Below, in pieces: positions 1-6,271 of a stretch of 10,721 nucleotides of DNA (positions are counted from its first letter, which is position 1; every line of letters starts with the position of its first letter). Below the pieces are notes generated by a model, which saw nothing but the letters and a program-made list of their open reading frames with translations, ran no database searches and was not told the origin of the DNA. This DNA is from Coriobacteriales bacterium (GTDB lineage: Bacteria > Actinomycetota > Coriobacteriia > Coriobacteriales > UBA8131). The DNA lies in contig JAIRXA010000100.1 of the NCBI GenBank assembly GCA_031268525.1, positions 1-10,721 on the forward strand. Direction: 5' to 3'. The translations under genes and the position numbers were made by a program.

Positions 1-186
1 CTCGATACCACCGGTGTCGATGAGGATGAAGTCGATGCCGTTCCAATCAGCGCGATGATAGGAGCGATCGCGCGTCACGCCACGCTGCTCATGCACGATG
101 GCGTCCTTGCTTAAGGCGATACGGTTGACGAAGGTGGACTTACCAACATTCGGTCGGCCGACCACAGCGACGATAGGTAAGGGCAT
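1..186 (-). CDS. der: GTPase Der (EngA), N-terminal part; runs off the window edge
   Basis: This is the first 62 residues of the double-GTPase Der, an essential cytoplasmic factor for assembly of the 50S ribosomal subunit. The sequence opens MPLPIVAVVGRPNVGKS, which is the G1/P-loop at residues 10-17. The G2 threonine lies in GVTRDR (about residues 37-42), and the G3 motif DTGG is at residues 57-60, immediately before the window edge. The start is fixed by AAGGAG four bases upstream of the ATG, and by the P-loop lying about ten residues in, as is usual for the family. The second GTPase domain and the KH-like domain lie outside the window. The gene follows the DUF512 gene on the same strand, an arrangement I recall from other Gram-positive genomes; the two are probably co-transcribed across a 121-base repeat-filled gap. 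Confidence 0.95.
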   Translation of the reverse strand, partial: MPLPIVAVVGRPNVGKSTFVNRIALSKDAIVHEQRGVTRDRSYHRADWNGIDFILIDTGGIE

Positions 187-227
187 GAGGCTCCTTGAGA
201 AAGGCTGACTGATCGTATTGCCAACGC

Positions 228-335
228 TTGCGATTACGGGACAGCAGTTGCGGTCACAGAGTGGCGGTTACGGGGCAGTGGTTGCGGTCATTGGGCAACG
301 ATTGCGGTCACGAGGCAACAGTTGCGGTCAGATAC
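228..335. repeat. Imperfect 20-bp tandem repeat between the DUF512 gene and der
   Basis: Units begin at 228, 248, 262, 282, 302 and 322. They share the core TTGCGGTCA (degenerate in the 228 and 262 units) followed by a G-rich stretch and CAGCAG, CAGTGG or CAACAG. Spacing is 20 bp except for one 14-bp unit at 248. The array crosses the stop codon of the DUF512 gene (308-310), so one unit encodes its last residues (TVAS), and it fills most of the gap before der. No protein-coding reading is supported. It could be a spacer that grew by slippage, or it could affect expression of der as part of the mRNA leader. Confidence 0.8.
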
Positions 336-1891
336 TCCCACAATCCCTGCGCCGTACAGGATACCACGCAAACGGGCCGATGCAGAGCGGTACTGAGGTC
401 AGCGGCAGTTTTGTCGTCGAGGGTCAGGCCATCGTCGTTAAACATCACATCGGGGAGAAGAACGGGGGAGTCGGGCGCCGGGAAGGCAGTGATCAGTGCG
501 GGCAGCTGCTCGATGATGTCACGAGCGGTGAGAAGCCCGGCAACATCGACATTGCCGCCGAAGAAATCGTTACGGATTGCCACGACGTGCGCCCGTACGC
601 CGTTTGTGGCCAAAAGCTCGCGGAGGATGGGCGCGAAGGCAATTCCCGTAACGAGAATGGGGGCTGCCTGCGGCATGTCTTGTGTGTATACAGGGCTTTT
701 GATTTTACGCAGGGTGTTCTTTTCGGCAAAATCTGCGAATTCGTCTATAAAGGAGCGCACCATGCCGATGCCATCCTCGTATTGTGAGAAGTCGCCATAA
801 TAGGCAGCGGGCGGTAAGGGTGCGTCTGCGAGCAGGAAGAACTCGTCAGCAAGCTGCACCTTTTGATTGCAGGCACCGAGATGACCGTCGGGGCTGGCGC
901 CGAGGTGGGCGCCACGCCTGTCGAAGCGCTGGCCATTGGGGCTGGCGCCGAGGTGGGCGCCGCGCCTGTCGACGCGCTCGTCAACGCACTCGTCGCCGGA
1001 ACCGTGAGATGCGCACTGAGCGATGAGGCGTCTGGCTTGCCCGGCATCAAAGCCCTGCTGCAGGCGGGCGTAGCGGGTGTAGCCATAGGGCACGACGCCG
1101 ACGCTGAGAATGCCTGGTCGCGTCTGGCAGAAGTCGAGGGTCGCATCAAGCTCAGCGCCGTCGTTTACCCCAGGCATCGCCACTACCTGCGCGTGCACTT
1201 CGATATCAGCGGCCAGCAACGCATCCAAAGCCTCCAAGCCGCGCGCATGGTTGGCGCCCATCAACACGCGCCTGACCTGTGCGCTGACGGCGTGAAGCGA
1301 GACGTGCAGAGGCGAAAGGCGGTAGTCGATGACGCGACGAACATCGGCTTCACGCATGTTGGTCAGCGTCACGAAGTTGCCCTGTAAAAAGGAGAGACGG
1401 TAGTCGTCGTCGCGAGCATAAAGTGCTGGGCGCAGGCCGCGTGGCAGCATATTCATAAAGCAGAAGGTACAGGCATTCACGCAGGTACGGAGGCCGTCAA
1501 AGAGCGGGCTGGCAAACTCGATACCCCAGGGCTCATCGCATTCGCGGGTCAAAACGAGATGAACAAGGGTGGGCTCTCCAAGCTCGCTGGGCTCCGCGGG
1601 CGCACTGGGCGCACTGGGCGCACCGGGCTCGTCGCCCCGGTCGCCCCGGTCGCCCCGGTCGTCGTCACCGCACGCACGAAGGCCTTGGTCGCCATCTTCC
1701 AGCGTAAGCTCAATCTCGTTTTCGGCGCTTAACCACATCCAGTCGATGACGTCGCGCAGAATGTCGCCGTCTACCGCGACCACACGCATCCCCGCGCGCA
1801 CGCCTGCACGCGTCGCAGGCGAACCCAGCACAAGGGCGGCAATCAGGCCGCCGGGCACATCAATAGTTCCAGAAGTCGGATACCTGTTCAT
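308..1891 (-). CDS. DUF512-family radical SAM protein with N-terminal PDZ-like domain
   Basis: This is a 527-residue radical-SAM-like protein of the DUF512 family. Residues about 8-65 form a PDZ-like domain (GSPATRAGVRAG, then VVAVDG). The iron-sulfur cluster motif is C137-x3-C141-x2-C144, followed by the family signature around NMLPRG, DDDYRLSFLQGN and TLTN (residues 147-177). The DUF512 C-terminal part starts near LADEFFLLA (about 348-356). The biochemical role of the family is not established. I recall members being about 440-450 residues; the excess comes from two low-complexity insertions, an Asp/Arg/Gly- then Ala/Pro/Ser-rich linker (about 74-105) and a segment with a duplicated 16-residue unit (about 297-345). 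The ATG at 1891 has only a weak GAGGG upstream, but the PDZ domain begins right after it, so the start is reasonable. It lies directly upstream of der on the same strand. Confidence 0.9.
   Translation of the reverse strand: MNRYPTSGTIDVPGGLIAALVLGSPATRAGVRAGMRVVAVDGDILRDVIDWMWLSAENEIELTLEDGDQGLRACGDDDRGDRGDRGDEPGAPSAPSAPAEPSELGEPTLVHLVLTRECDEPWGIEFASPLFDGLRTCVNACTFCFMNMLPRGLRPALYARDDDYRLSFLQGNFVTLTNMREADVRRVIDYRLSPLHVSLHAVSAQVRRVLMGANHARGLEALDALLAADIEVHAQVVAMPGVNDGAELDATLDFCQTRPGILSVGVVPYGYTRYARLQQGFDAGQARRLIAQCASHGSGDECVDERVDRRGAHLGASPNGQRFDRRGAHLGASPDGHLGACNQKVQLADEFFLLADAPLPPAAYYGDFSQYEDGIGMVRSFIDEFADFAEKNTLRKIKSPVYTQDMPQAAPILVTGIAFAPILRELLATNGVRAHVVAIRNDFFGGNVDVAGLLTARDIIEQLPALITAFPAPDSPVLLPDVMFNDDGLTLDDKTAADLSTALHRPVCVVSCTAQGLWEYLTATVAS
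890..978. repeat. 48-bp in-frame direct repeat inside the DUF512 gene
   Basis: Two near-identical copies begin at 890 and 938 (GGGGCTGGCGCCGAGGTGGG in both). They differ by few bases over about 41 bp before diverging. The 48-bp period keeps frame and encodes the repeated peptide DRRGAHLGASP on the minus strand. It lies within a segment absent from typical family members, so it looks like a recent tandem duplication within an insertion. Confidence 0.85.
1598..1658. repeat. 9-bp tandem repeats encoding the linker of the DUF512 protein
   Basis: There are two adjacent arrays. GGGCGCACT/GGGCGCACC-type units run at about 1598-1627, and three exact copies of TCGCCCCGG lie at 1632-1658. Read on the minus strand they encode Ala-Pro-Ser and Arg-Gly-Asp triplets between the PDZ-like domain and the radical SAM core. 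The length of such arrays can change in multiples of three residues without breaking the frame. Confidence 0.85.
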
Positions 1892-1996
1892 CCACGACCC
1901 TCAGTTCGGCAGAATGTCAGTTGCTCGGTAGGGCAGCCTGTCTTCCAGTCGTTTCTCAATCATCGCTCCATCGTCCTCAAACAAGCCACTGCACGC

Positions 1997-2002
1997 TACA
2001 AT
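1997..2002 (+). promoter_or_regulatory. Candidate -10 box of a leaderless promoter
   Basis: TACAAT is followed by six bases (AGCACA) and then the ATG at 2009. A transcript starting the usual 6-7 bases after the -10 box would begin at or next to the start codon. No Shine-Dalgarno sequence precedes this ATG, which agrees with leaderless initiation, common in Actinobacteria. A -35 box is not convincing. Confidence 0.5.
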
Positions 2003-2008
2003 AGCACA

Positions 2009-3028
2009 ATGAGCAGACAGACCCGCAGCTACCAGGATCCGCTTGGCGACCACATGCGCGCGCTTTCCGAGGAGCGCGAGCGCTACCTGGCCGACTTCCC
2101 GCGCGTCGCCAGCGTTTACGACGGCTTTTACCTGCCCTTTATGCCCGAAGGCAAACCCGGCCTAGCTTATCTGGCTGGCGCTGAGGGCATCGTCGGCTCG
2201 GATATCCGCTTTGCGCTTGTGGAGAATACCGAGCCGAACTCATCCACTACTGCCTCATCTGCTGTGGAGAAGCGCGCGATTGTGGAGAATCCCGAGTCGG
2301 ACCCATCCACCACTGCCTCACCTGCTGTGGAATCTATCGGGGAAACAGCGCCTACCGAGGATGCCGAATCTGCCGAGAAGGCGGAAGCTACCGAGGAGAC
2401 TGAATCTATCGCCCCGACAAAGCGCATTGCCCTGTTCAATCTCAATGGCGACATCATCGCCCGGCTCAGCGAGGAAGCCTCGGCGCGCATCTACGCCTTT
2501 ATCAAGGTCGGCTGGGAGCTTCGGCTGGTGCTGGTGCTGGTCAGCTACAACAACGAGATTCGCGGCTTTGAGGGTCAGCTGGCCTGTCTGTGCATGAACC
2601 CGGCGGTCGATATGGCCGGAGCCGACGCGCCGGACAGGATCGGTACAGACAACAAGGCCCAGACTGCCAACAATACTGACTCGCCACCGGCAGATCGCCC
2701 GTATGTTGTGGCGCTGAGAACCTTCATTGGCCATATCACCGAGCGCATCGCCGCAGGCGACCATCCCGGTCTTCGCTTAACCCAGCAGCAGCTTGTCCGC
2801 GTCATCGAGAGCAGGGGCGCCTGGTATCTGACCAAGGCCGAACCGCTGCCCGATCCCAAACGCGGTTGGGCGGTCTACAAGCGTCGCACATCGACGACCG
2901 ACCATCTGGTAACGGCCGCCCTGCGCCACAACAAGGGCTGTCTGGTAGCATCTTGGCTGGGTGCCGTCATTCTGATCGCTGCCCTGGCTTGGTTAGTCTG
3001 GCAGTTGGCTCGCTGGGTTTGGGGCTGA
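2009..3028 (+). CDS. Hypothetical tail-anchored membrane protein with acidic repeat linker
   Basis: I do not recognise this 339-residue protein. Residues 1-70 form a charged N-terminal region (RALSEERERYLADFP, then YDGFYLPFMPEGKP). Residues 71-135 are a low-complexity Glu/Ser/Thr/Ala linker containing a 21-residue unit present twice. Residues about 138-198 and 228-300 look like folded alpha/beta segments (RIALFNLNGDIIARLSEEA; a later stretch with YVVALRTFIGHITERI). One hydrophobic helix at about 312-332 is followed by a short Trp/Arg-rich tail, so the bulk should be cytoplasmic with a C-terminal anchor. There is no signal peptide. The start is supported by a -10 box six bases upstream and by the absence of any in-frame alternative with a ribosome site. 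The Nudix gene starts 50 bases downstream on the same strand, so the two may form an operon. Codon use is GC-rich, like the upstream genes. Confidence 0.75.
   Translation: MSRQTRSYQDPLGDHMRALSEERERYLADFPRVASVYDGFYLPFMPEGKPGLAYLAGAEGIVGSDIRFALVENTEPNSSTTASSAVEKRAIVENPESDPSTTASPAVESIGETAPTEDAESAEKAEATEETESIAPTKRIALFNLNGDIIARLSEEASARIYAFIKVGWELRLVLVLVSYNNEIRGFEGQLACLCMNPAVDMAGADAPDRIGTDNKAQTANNTDSPPADRPYVVALRTFIGHITERIAAGDHPGLRLTQQQLVRVIESRGAWYLTKAEPLPDPKRGWAVYKRRTSTTDHLVTAALRHNKGCLVASWLGAVILIAALAWLVWQLARWVWG
2219..2331. repeat. 63-bp-period direct repeat inside the tail-anchored protein gene
   Basis: GTGGAGAATACCGAG at 2219 and GTGGAGAATCCCGAG at 2282 start two copies of about 50 bp that differ at a handful of positions. 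The period of 63 bp equals 21 codons, producing the repeated VEN-x-E-x4-STTAS-x-AVE peptide in the acidic linker. Confidence 0.85.
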
Positions 3029-3078
3029 GGGGCTCAGACGGGACAGGTTCAAGCGAGAACACACAAAGGAGCAGAGTA

Positions 3079-3807
3079 ATGGCACTGACTGATTATGTGC
3101 AGCCTTCTCTGACCGCTGACGTGGCGGTGTTCGCCCTGAGCGCGGCGGATGCGGGGGAGACAATGGCCAAAACAGCCGTGGCAACCGTTCCGGCGGAGGC
3201 GTCAGCGGGGGCACCGGGCGAGAACACGAGGATAGACAAAAGGACCGTCCCCCCGTCTATGAAAGTGCTGTTAATCCGTCGAGGGCATGAGCCTTCCAAA
3301 GGCTGGTGGGCGTTGCCGGGCGGGTTTGTCAACCGGGGCGAGATGATTGCCGAAGCCGCGGCCAGAGAGCTCATGGAAGAAACGGGGCTTTCTGGCCTGC
3401 GCCTCACTCAGCTGTTGACCTTTTCTGAGCCCGATCGCGACCCGCGCGGCTGGGTGGTCACTACCCTCCATCTGGCCACCGTACCCGTCAGCGCACTGGC
3501 CACAGGCGGCATCGTCGCCCGACCCGGCGACGATGCCGCGGACGCCCGCTGGTTCGAGATCACAGTCACACCTTGTGCGACTCCGGCGGCGACCCCGACC
3601 GGAGAAGAAGAGGCGGATATCTACCACCTCGAACTGCTCCATACCACCCCGAATGCCGACGACACCATACAACTCTCGGCAACGGTCGCCTACTTTGGAA
3701 CAGGCGTCGAACCGCACGTCCTGAGCTACGAGGGTATCGCCTTTGATCACGCAAAAATGCTGGTGTACGCTTCACTGGCAATTGGCCAAACCTCTGGCCA
3801 GAGGTAG
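3079..3807 (+). CDS. Nudix hydrolase (ADP-ribose pyrophosphatase-like) with two insertions
   Basis: This is a 242-residue cytoplasmic hydrolase of nucleoside diphosphates linked to another moiety. The Nudix box is complete: G82-x5-E88-x7-R96-E97-L98-x-E100-E101-x-G103-L104, preceded by KGWWALPGGFV as in ADP-ribose pyrophosphatase-like members. Substrate cannot be read from the sequence. The reading frame is open further upstream to 2866, but the start chosen here has AAAGGAG seven bases before the ATG and lies after the previous gene's stop. Compared with the family layout (beta strand VAVFAL leading straight into KVLLIRRG), an Ala/Gly-rich stretch of about 38 residues (22-59) is inserted. 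A second Thr/Pro/Glu-rich one is at about 165-180. The C-terminus (HAKMLVYASLAI) resembles the end of NrtR-type Nudix domains, but there is no winged-helix regulatory domain, so it is an enzyme rather than a repressor. Confidence 0.92.
   Translation: MALTDYVQPSLTADVAVFALSAADAGETMAKTAVATVPAEASAGAPGENTRIDKRTVPPSMKVLLIRRGHEPSKGWWALPGGFVNRGEMIAEAAARELMEETGLSGLRLTQLLTFSEPDRDPRGWVVTTLHLATVPVSALATGGIVARPGDDAADARWFEITVTPCATPAATPTGEEEADIYHLELLHTTPNADDTIQLSATVAYFGTGVEPHVLSYEGIAFDHAKMLVYASLAIGQTSGQR
3232..3260. repeat. Small inverted repeat with REP-like core, inside the Nudix gene
   Basis: ATAGAC (3232-3237) and GTCTAT (3255-3260) are perfect complements flanking a 17-base core, AAAAGGACCGTCCCCCC. From memory, similar elements with different pairing arms around an AAAAGGACCGTCCCC core are dispersed in many Firmicutes and Coriobacteriia genomes. 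Here the element sits in the insertion of the Nudix protein and is translated in frame as part of IDKRTVPPSM. The link to those elements is recollection, not a search. Confidence 0.5.
3791..3804. repeat. Perfect 14-bp palindrome at the end of the Nudix gene
   Basis: CCTCTGGCCAGAGG ends directly before the TAG stop codon (3805-3807), so it encodes the last residues. A second palindrome, TTGGCCAA, is at 3782-3789. The 3' end of the convergent VOC gene is only 16 bases beyond the stop. A hairpin with five-base-pair arms could act as a shared 3'-end structure, but no T-tract follows on either strand, so a classical terminator is not supported. Confidence 0.5.
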
Positions 3808-3823
3808 GCCCCGAGCATCAAGG

Positions 3824-4192
3824 TTAGTGCGCCGGTAGTATCTCCAACCAACAGCCGTCTGGGTCGGTGATGAAGTAGAGATTCATGTCGTGGTTCTCAT
3901 AGACGATGCAGCCCAAAGCCTCGTGGAGGGCGTGAGCCTTGTCGATATCCTCGACCTCAAAAGCCAGATGGGTATCTTCGCCACCGTTGTCGTACGGTTC
4001 GGAGTGCCCCTCGTTCCAAGTAAGCTCCAACTCAAAGGATGTGGTGTCATTGCCCAAAAAGACAAGCTTCCAGCTACCGTCCTCCGGCCCGACCTCTCTC
4101 ACCGGTACAAGTCCGAGCGCCTTTTCGTAAAACGCAAGCGACTTCTCCAAGTCAAGAACATGGATGCTTTCGTGAATCATCTTGGCCTTCAT
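3824..4192 (-). CDS. Glyoxalase I-like VOC family protein (lactoylglutathione lyase-like)
   Basis: This is a 122-residue vicinal-oxygen-chelate protein of glyoxalase I size. Glyoxalase I isomerises the hemithioacetal of methylglyoxal and a thiol in the cytoplasm. Hand alignment to E. coli GloA (metal ligands H5, E56, H74, E122) places equivalents at H7, E56, H75 and E117, so all four metal ligands appear present. The paired motifs VLDLEKSLAFYEKALGL and TDPDGCWLEI are characteristic. The frame is open to 4240, but the start at 4192 is chosen because GGGGAGGAG lies five bases upstream and the VOC fold begins at once. Most actinobacteria lack glutathione, so the true thiol or substrate is open. 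It lies downstream of the FAD reductase on the same strand, 100 bases away, and could be read through from it or have its own promoter. Confidence 0.88.
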   Translation of the reverse strand: MKAKMIHESIHVLDLEKSLAFYEKALGLVPVREVGPEDGSWKLVFLGNDTTSFELELTWNEGHSEPYDNGGEDTHLAFEVEDIDKAHALHEALGCIVYENHDMNLYFITDPDGCWLEILPAH

Positions 4193-4223
4193 GGCTGCTC
4201 CTCCCCGCATGTCTCCGCATGTC

Positions 4224-4253
4224 TTTACAGACCGCCGCATACATCATCGTCAA
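4224..4253 (-). promoter_or_regulatory. Possible promoter of the VOC gene
   Basis: On the minus strand TTGACG (4253-4248) is followed after 18 bases by TGTAAA (4229-4224), about 30 bases upstream of the VOC start codon. The -35 box is good and the -10 box poor. A short direct repeat, AGACATGCGG twice, lies between it and the ribosome binding site. Confidence 0.3.
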
Positions 4254-4292
4254 CCATTGTACGGTATCGAAAGCCTCGTTCGATCTACAGGA

Positions 4293-6023
4293 TCATGCCT
4301 TGCTCTCCCAAACCGGAGTCTGCTCTCTGGTCTTACCACTGACCCGCCAGGCGGCAATGCGCCCGGTCAGAAAGGCGCGACCACAGGAGAAGCCTGGACC
4401 AGACATATCCTGTACCAGACCGCCAAAGAAGTCGCCCGAACTGTTGCCAGCCGCATACAGGCCTGCAATCGGCGCGTCGTCAGCATCGAGAACCTGTAAA
4501 TCCTCGTTGATGCTCAGGCCGCTCAGACTACAGAGTACCGAAGCCTGCCGCTTGAAGGCATAAAAGGGCCCCTGCTCGACCTTCTTCATTCGAGCAGCCT
4601 GTTTGCCAAAGTCAGCATCGAAGCCCTTCTCACACAATTCGTTATACCGTGCGACGGTAGCTACAAAGGTGTCGACGGGGACACTCATGCTGGCCGCAAG
4701 CTCCTCCAAAGTTTCACCAACAAAGAGGTCGCCTTTCTCAAGGGCAGTCGGCACAATAACCGTCCAGTCGCCCCGCATCGCCCCACCGGTGCCCATATCC
4801 TGCCATTCGTTCTCCCACTTGGCATCGAATACCTGAAAGTGGCAACACTCTGGTTGTAAAACATCTTGGGCATAGAGCTGGTCGTATTTCTGATCCTCAT
4901 TGGAGAAACGCTCGCCCTTGATGTTCACGCGCAACCAGGGCATCAGCGTGCCATGGTAGTCCGGGACGGCGATACCAGGATCATAGTGGGCGTCGGTGCA
5001 GTGAGGGCCATCCTGAATGTGTCCGCCAGCCCAGTAGCCCATGAGGATGCCATCGCCGGTGTCGGTGGTTCGCGACCAACCAGCGGGCAGCCCTTCGCAG
5101 TGTTGCAGGTACTCTTTGCGCATTTCAGGGTTGTTGCCATAATCGCCAGCACAGATGATAACACCCTTGCCTGCTTGGGCCAGGATGTATTCACCGGCTT
5201 CATTTTCACCGATAACACCAATAACCCTGCCACTATCGTCGGTGCGTAGCTGCTTGGCCGGAGTCTTGTATCGGATGTCAACCTTGCCCGACTCGACCGC
5301 TTCCTCAACGAGAAAGCGGACAATCTTCAGTGAGGGCTGAAACTCGGAATCCTGCAAGGTACCGAGAAACAGATGCGTAACCGGCATCGTGTAGTTCCAC
5401 TCGTCGCTGGCCTCGATGATCGGATCGAGAATTACTGGCCCGAATCCCTCCCGGTCGCCGAACTTGTTGATCATCCAGTCGCCGACCTCGGGCGCATAGT
5501 TTACCCAATTGCGCATGACTTCCATCTTGGCCCTGTTGTTGCTCTGCCCACGGTTAAGGTAGTTGATGACATCCCAGGGATCGATAAGATAGCCACCGCC
5601 AGCCTCAATCTGGGCCTTGGTATGGTGATAGGCTTGGGCATATCCATGCGTGAAGGGAGCTTCTTCTTTCTGCAACACGATAACGCTCGTGTCTTCCTCA
5701 AGGGCCAGGGTGTTCATGGCGATGGCGCCCGAACAGCCCGCGCCGATAATGACGACATCGGCTGTGATGGTCTCTGCGATTTGATCGTCACCAATGGGCG
5801 CAGGTGCCGCCTTGTAGTCGACAGGCCCTGTCGACCCTGTCGGCTCTGTCTGCCCTGTCGACCCTGTCGGATCAGAATCGTCACCTGCCTGATTTGGCGC
5901 ACAGGCCGTCAGCGAAGCCGTAGCCAACAGAGCGCCAGCCGAAGCTGCTCCAGCCAGAAACCCTCGTCTGGAGATGCCTGCGTTATCCGCGACGCTTTCT
6001 CTACCCAAGTTCTTCTCGTCCAT
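4293..6023 (-). CDS. Tat-exported FAD-dependent reductase (fumarate reductase flavoprotein superfamily), probable lipoprotein
   Basis: This is a 576-residue flavoprotein. The N-terminus has a twin-arginine signal (SRRGFL, residues 18-23), a hydrophobic stretch, and a lipobox LTAC ending at C41. It is therefore probably folded with FAD in the cytoplasm, exported, and anchored outside the membrane. A low-complexity PTGSTG linker (about 50-67) precedes the Rossmann motif VIIGAGCSG (91-99) and acidic strand end VIVLQKE. The family motifs GDGILMGYWAGG (323-334), NIKGERFSNE (367-376) and GLYAAGNSSGD near the C-terminus place it with fumarate reductase and KstD-like enzymes. There is no CxxCH heme motif or FMN domain, so electrons must come from a partner protein. 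In my alignment the catalytic arginine of fumarate reductases is replaced by Y380, so the substrate is probably not fumarate. AGGAGG lies six bases before the ATG. The adjacent LuxR gene is its likely regulator. Confidence 0.92.
   Translation of the reverse strand: MDEKNLGRESVADNAGISRRGFLAGAASAGALLATASLTACAPNQAGDDSDPTGSTGQTEPTGSTGPVDYKAAPAPIGDDQIAETITADVVIIGAGCSGAIAMNTLALEEDTSVIVLQKEEAPFTHGYAQAYHHTKAQIEAGGGYLIDPWDVINYLNRGQSNNRAKMEVMRNWVNYAPEVGDWMINKFGDREGFGPVILDPIIEASDEWNYTMPVTHLFLGTLQDSEFQPSLKIVRFLVEEAVESGKVDIRYKTPAKQLRTDDSGRVIGVIGENEAGEYILAQAGKGVIICAGDYGNNPEMRKEYLQHCEGLPAGWSRTTDTGDGILMGYWAGGHIQDGPHCTDAHYDPGIAVPDYHGTLMPWLRVNIKGERFSNEDQKYDQLYAQDVLQPECCHFQVFDAKWENEWQDMGTGGAMRGDWTVIVPTALEKGDLFVGETLEELAASMSVPVDTFVATVARYNELCEKGFDADFGKQAARMKKVEQGPFYAFKRQASVLCSLSGLSINEDLQVLDADDAPIAGLYAAGNSSGDFFGGLVQDMSGPGFSCGRAFLTGRIAAWRVSGKTREQTPVWESKA
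5826..5870. repeat. 27-bp-period repeat encoding the reductase linker
   Basis: CCCTGTCGACCCTGTCGG occurs exactly at 5826-5843 and again at 5853-5870. Each copy itself contains CCTGTCG twice. On the minus strand it encodes PTGSTG repeats between the lipidated cysteine and the FAD domain, a spacer that can vary in length without loss of function. Confidence 0.85.
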
Positions 6024-6110
6024 GTCTTCCTCCTATCTTTGCAAAACCACGAATAGGTCGCCTCCGGCATGAAGGCAACCTTGATAATGCGGGGTTTTGA
6101 GATAGAGCGC

Positions 6111-6164
6111 ATCGTTTGGATTGCGGGAGATCGGGCCGACGGGAGCTCACATGAATCAAACGAT
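6111..6164. repeat. Imperfect inverted repeat upstream of the reductase gene
   Basis: ATCGTTTGGATT (6111-6122) pairs with AATCAAACGAT (6154-6164) with a single bulged base and a 31-base spacer. It could be a dyad operator or a hairpin in a long mRNA leader. Confidence 0.55.
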
Positions 6165-6182
6165 ATCGAGCCAACCGTAGAT

Positions 6183-6224
6183 AACCTGCAGGATTCAACC
6201 TGCAGGCTTCACCTTGCAGGCTTC
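6183..6224. repeat. Three tandem 14-bp repeats upstream of the reductase gene
   Basis: The units are AACCTGCAGGATTC, AACCTGCAGGCTTC and ACCTTGCAGGCTTC, at 6183, 6197 and 6211 with no spacer. The first two contain the perfect palindrome CCTGCAGG. The position, about 160-200 bases upstream of the reductase start, fits repeated protein-binding sites (iterons). Confidence 0.75.
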
Positions 6225-6271
6225 ACGGTAGGTAAATAGTCTGGATACAAGCGATCAGGCCTTGCGAACGA

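Larger units (their letters stand above)
6024..6271 (-). promoter_or_regulatory. Regulatory gap upstream of the FAD reductase gene
   Basis: This 248-base gap between the regulator and reductase genes holds no credible coding sequence. It contains a 14-bp triple repeat (6183-6224), an imperfect inverted repeat (6111-6122 with 6154-6164) and the reductase ribosome site next to the start codon. I could not identify a convincing -35/-10 pair, which would be consistent with an activator-dependent promoter. Its size and repeated elements make it the best place for the LuxR-type protein to bind. Confidence 0.45.

Noticed and set aside
228..335. CRISPR-like array
   Set aside because: Units are contiguous 20-bp repeats without unique spacers and with internal degeneracy.
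218..800. Two plus-strand open frames of about 190 codons
   Set aside because: They lie opposite the conserved DUF512 gene and begin within the tandem repeat array; no ribosome site or protein-like motifs.
2866..3078. In-frame upstream extension of the Nudix gene
   Set aside because: It overlaps the end of the previous gene in another frame; AAAGGAG before the ATG at 3079 decides the start.
4857..4866. Heme-binding motif in the FAD reductase (adjacent Cys-Cys-His)
   Set aside because: The spacing is CCH, not CxxCH, so it cannot be called a c-type heme site.
5373..6056. 227-codon plus-strand frame
   Set aside because: It is the reverse of the FAD reductase gene, whose motifs are unmistakable; a Cys/Arg-rich repeat results from the linker repeat.
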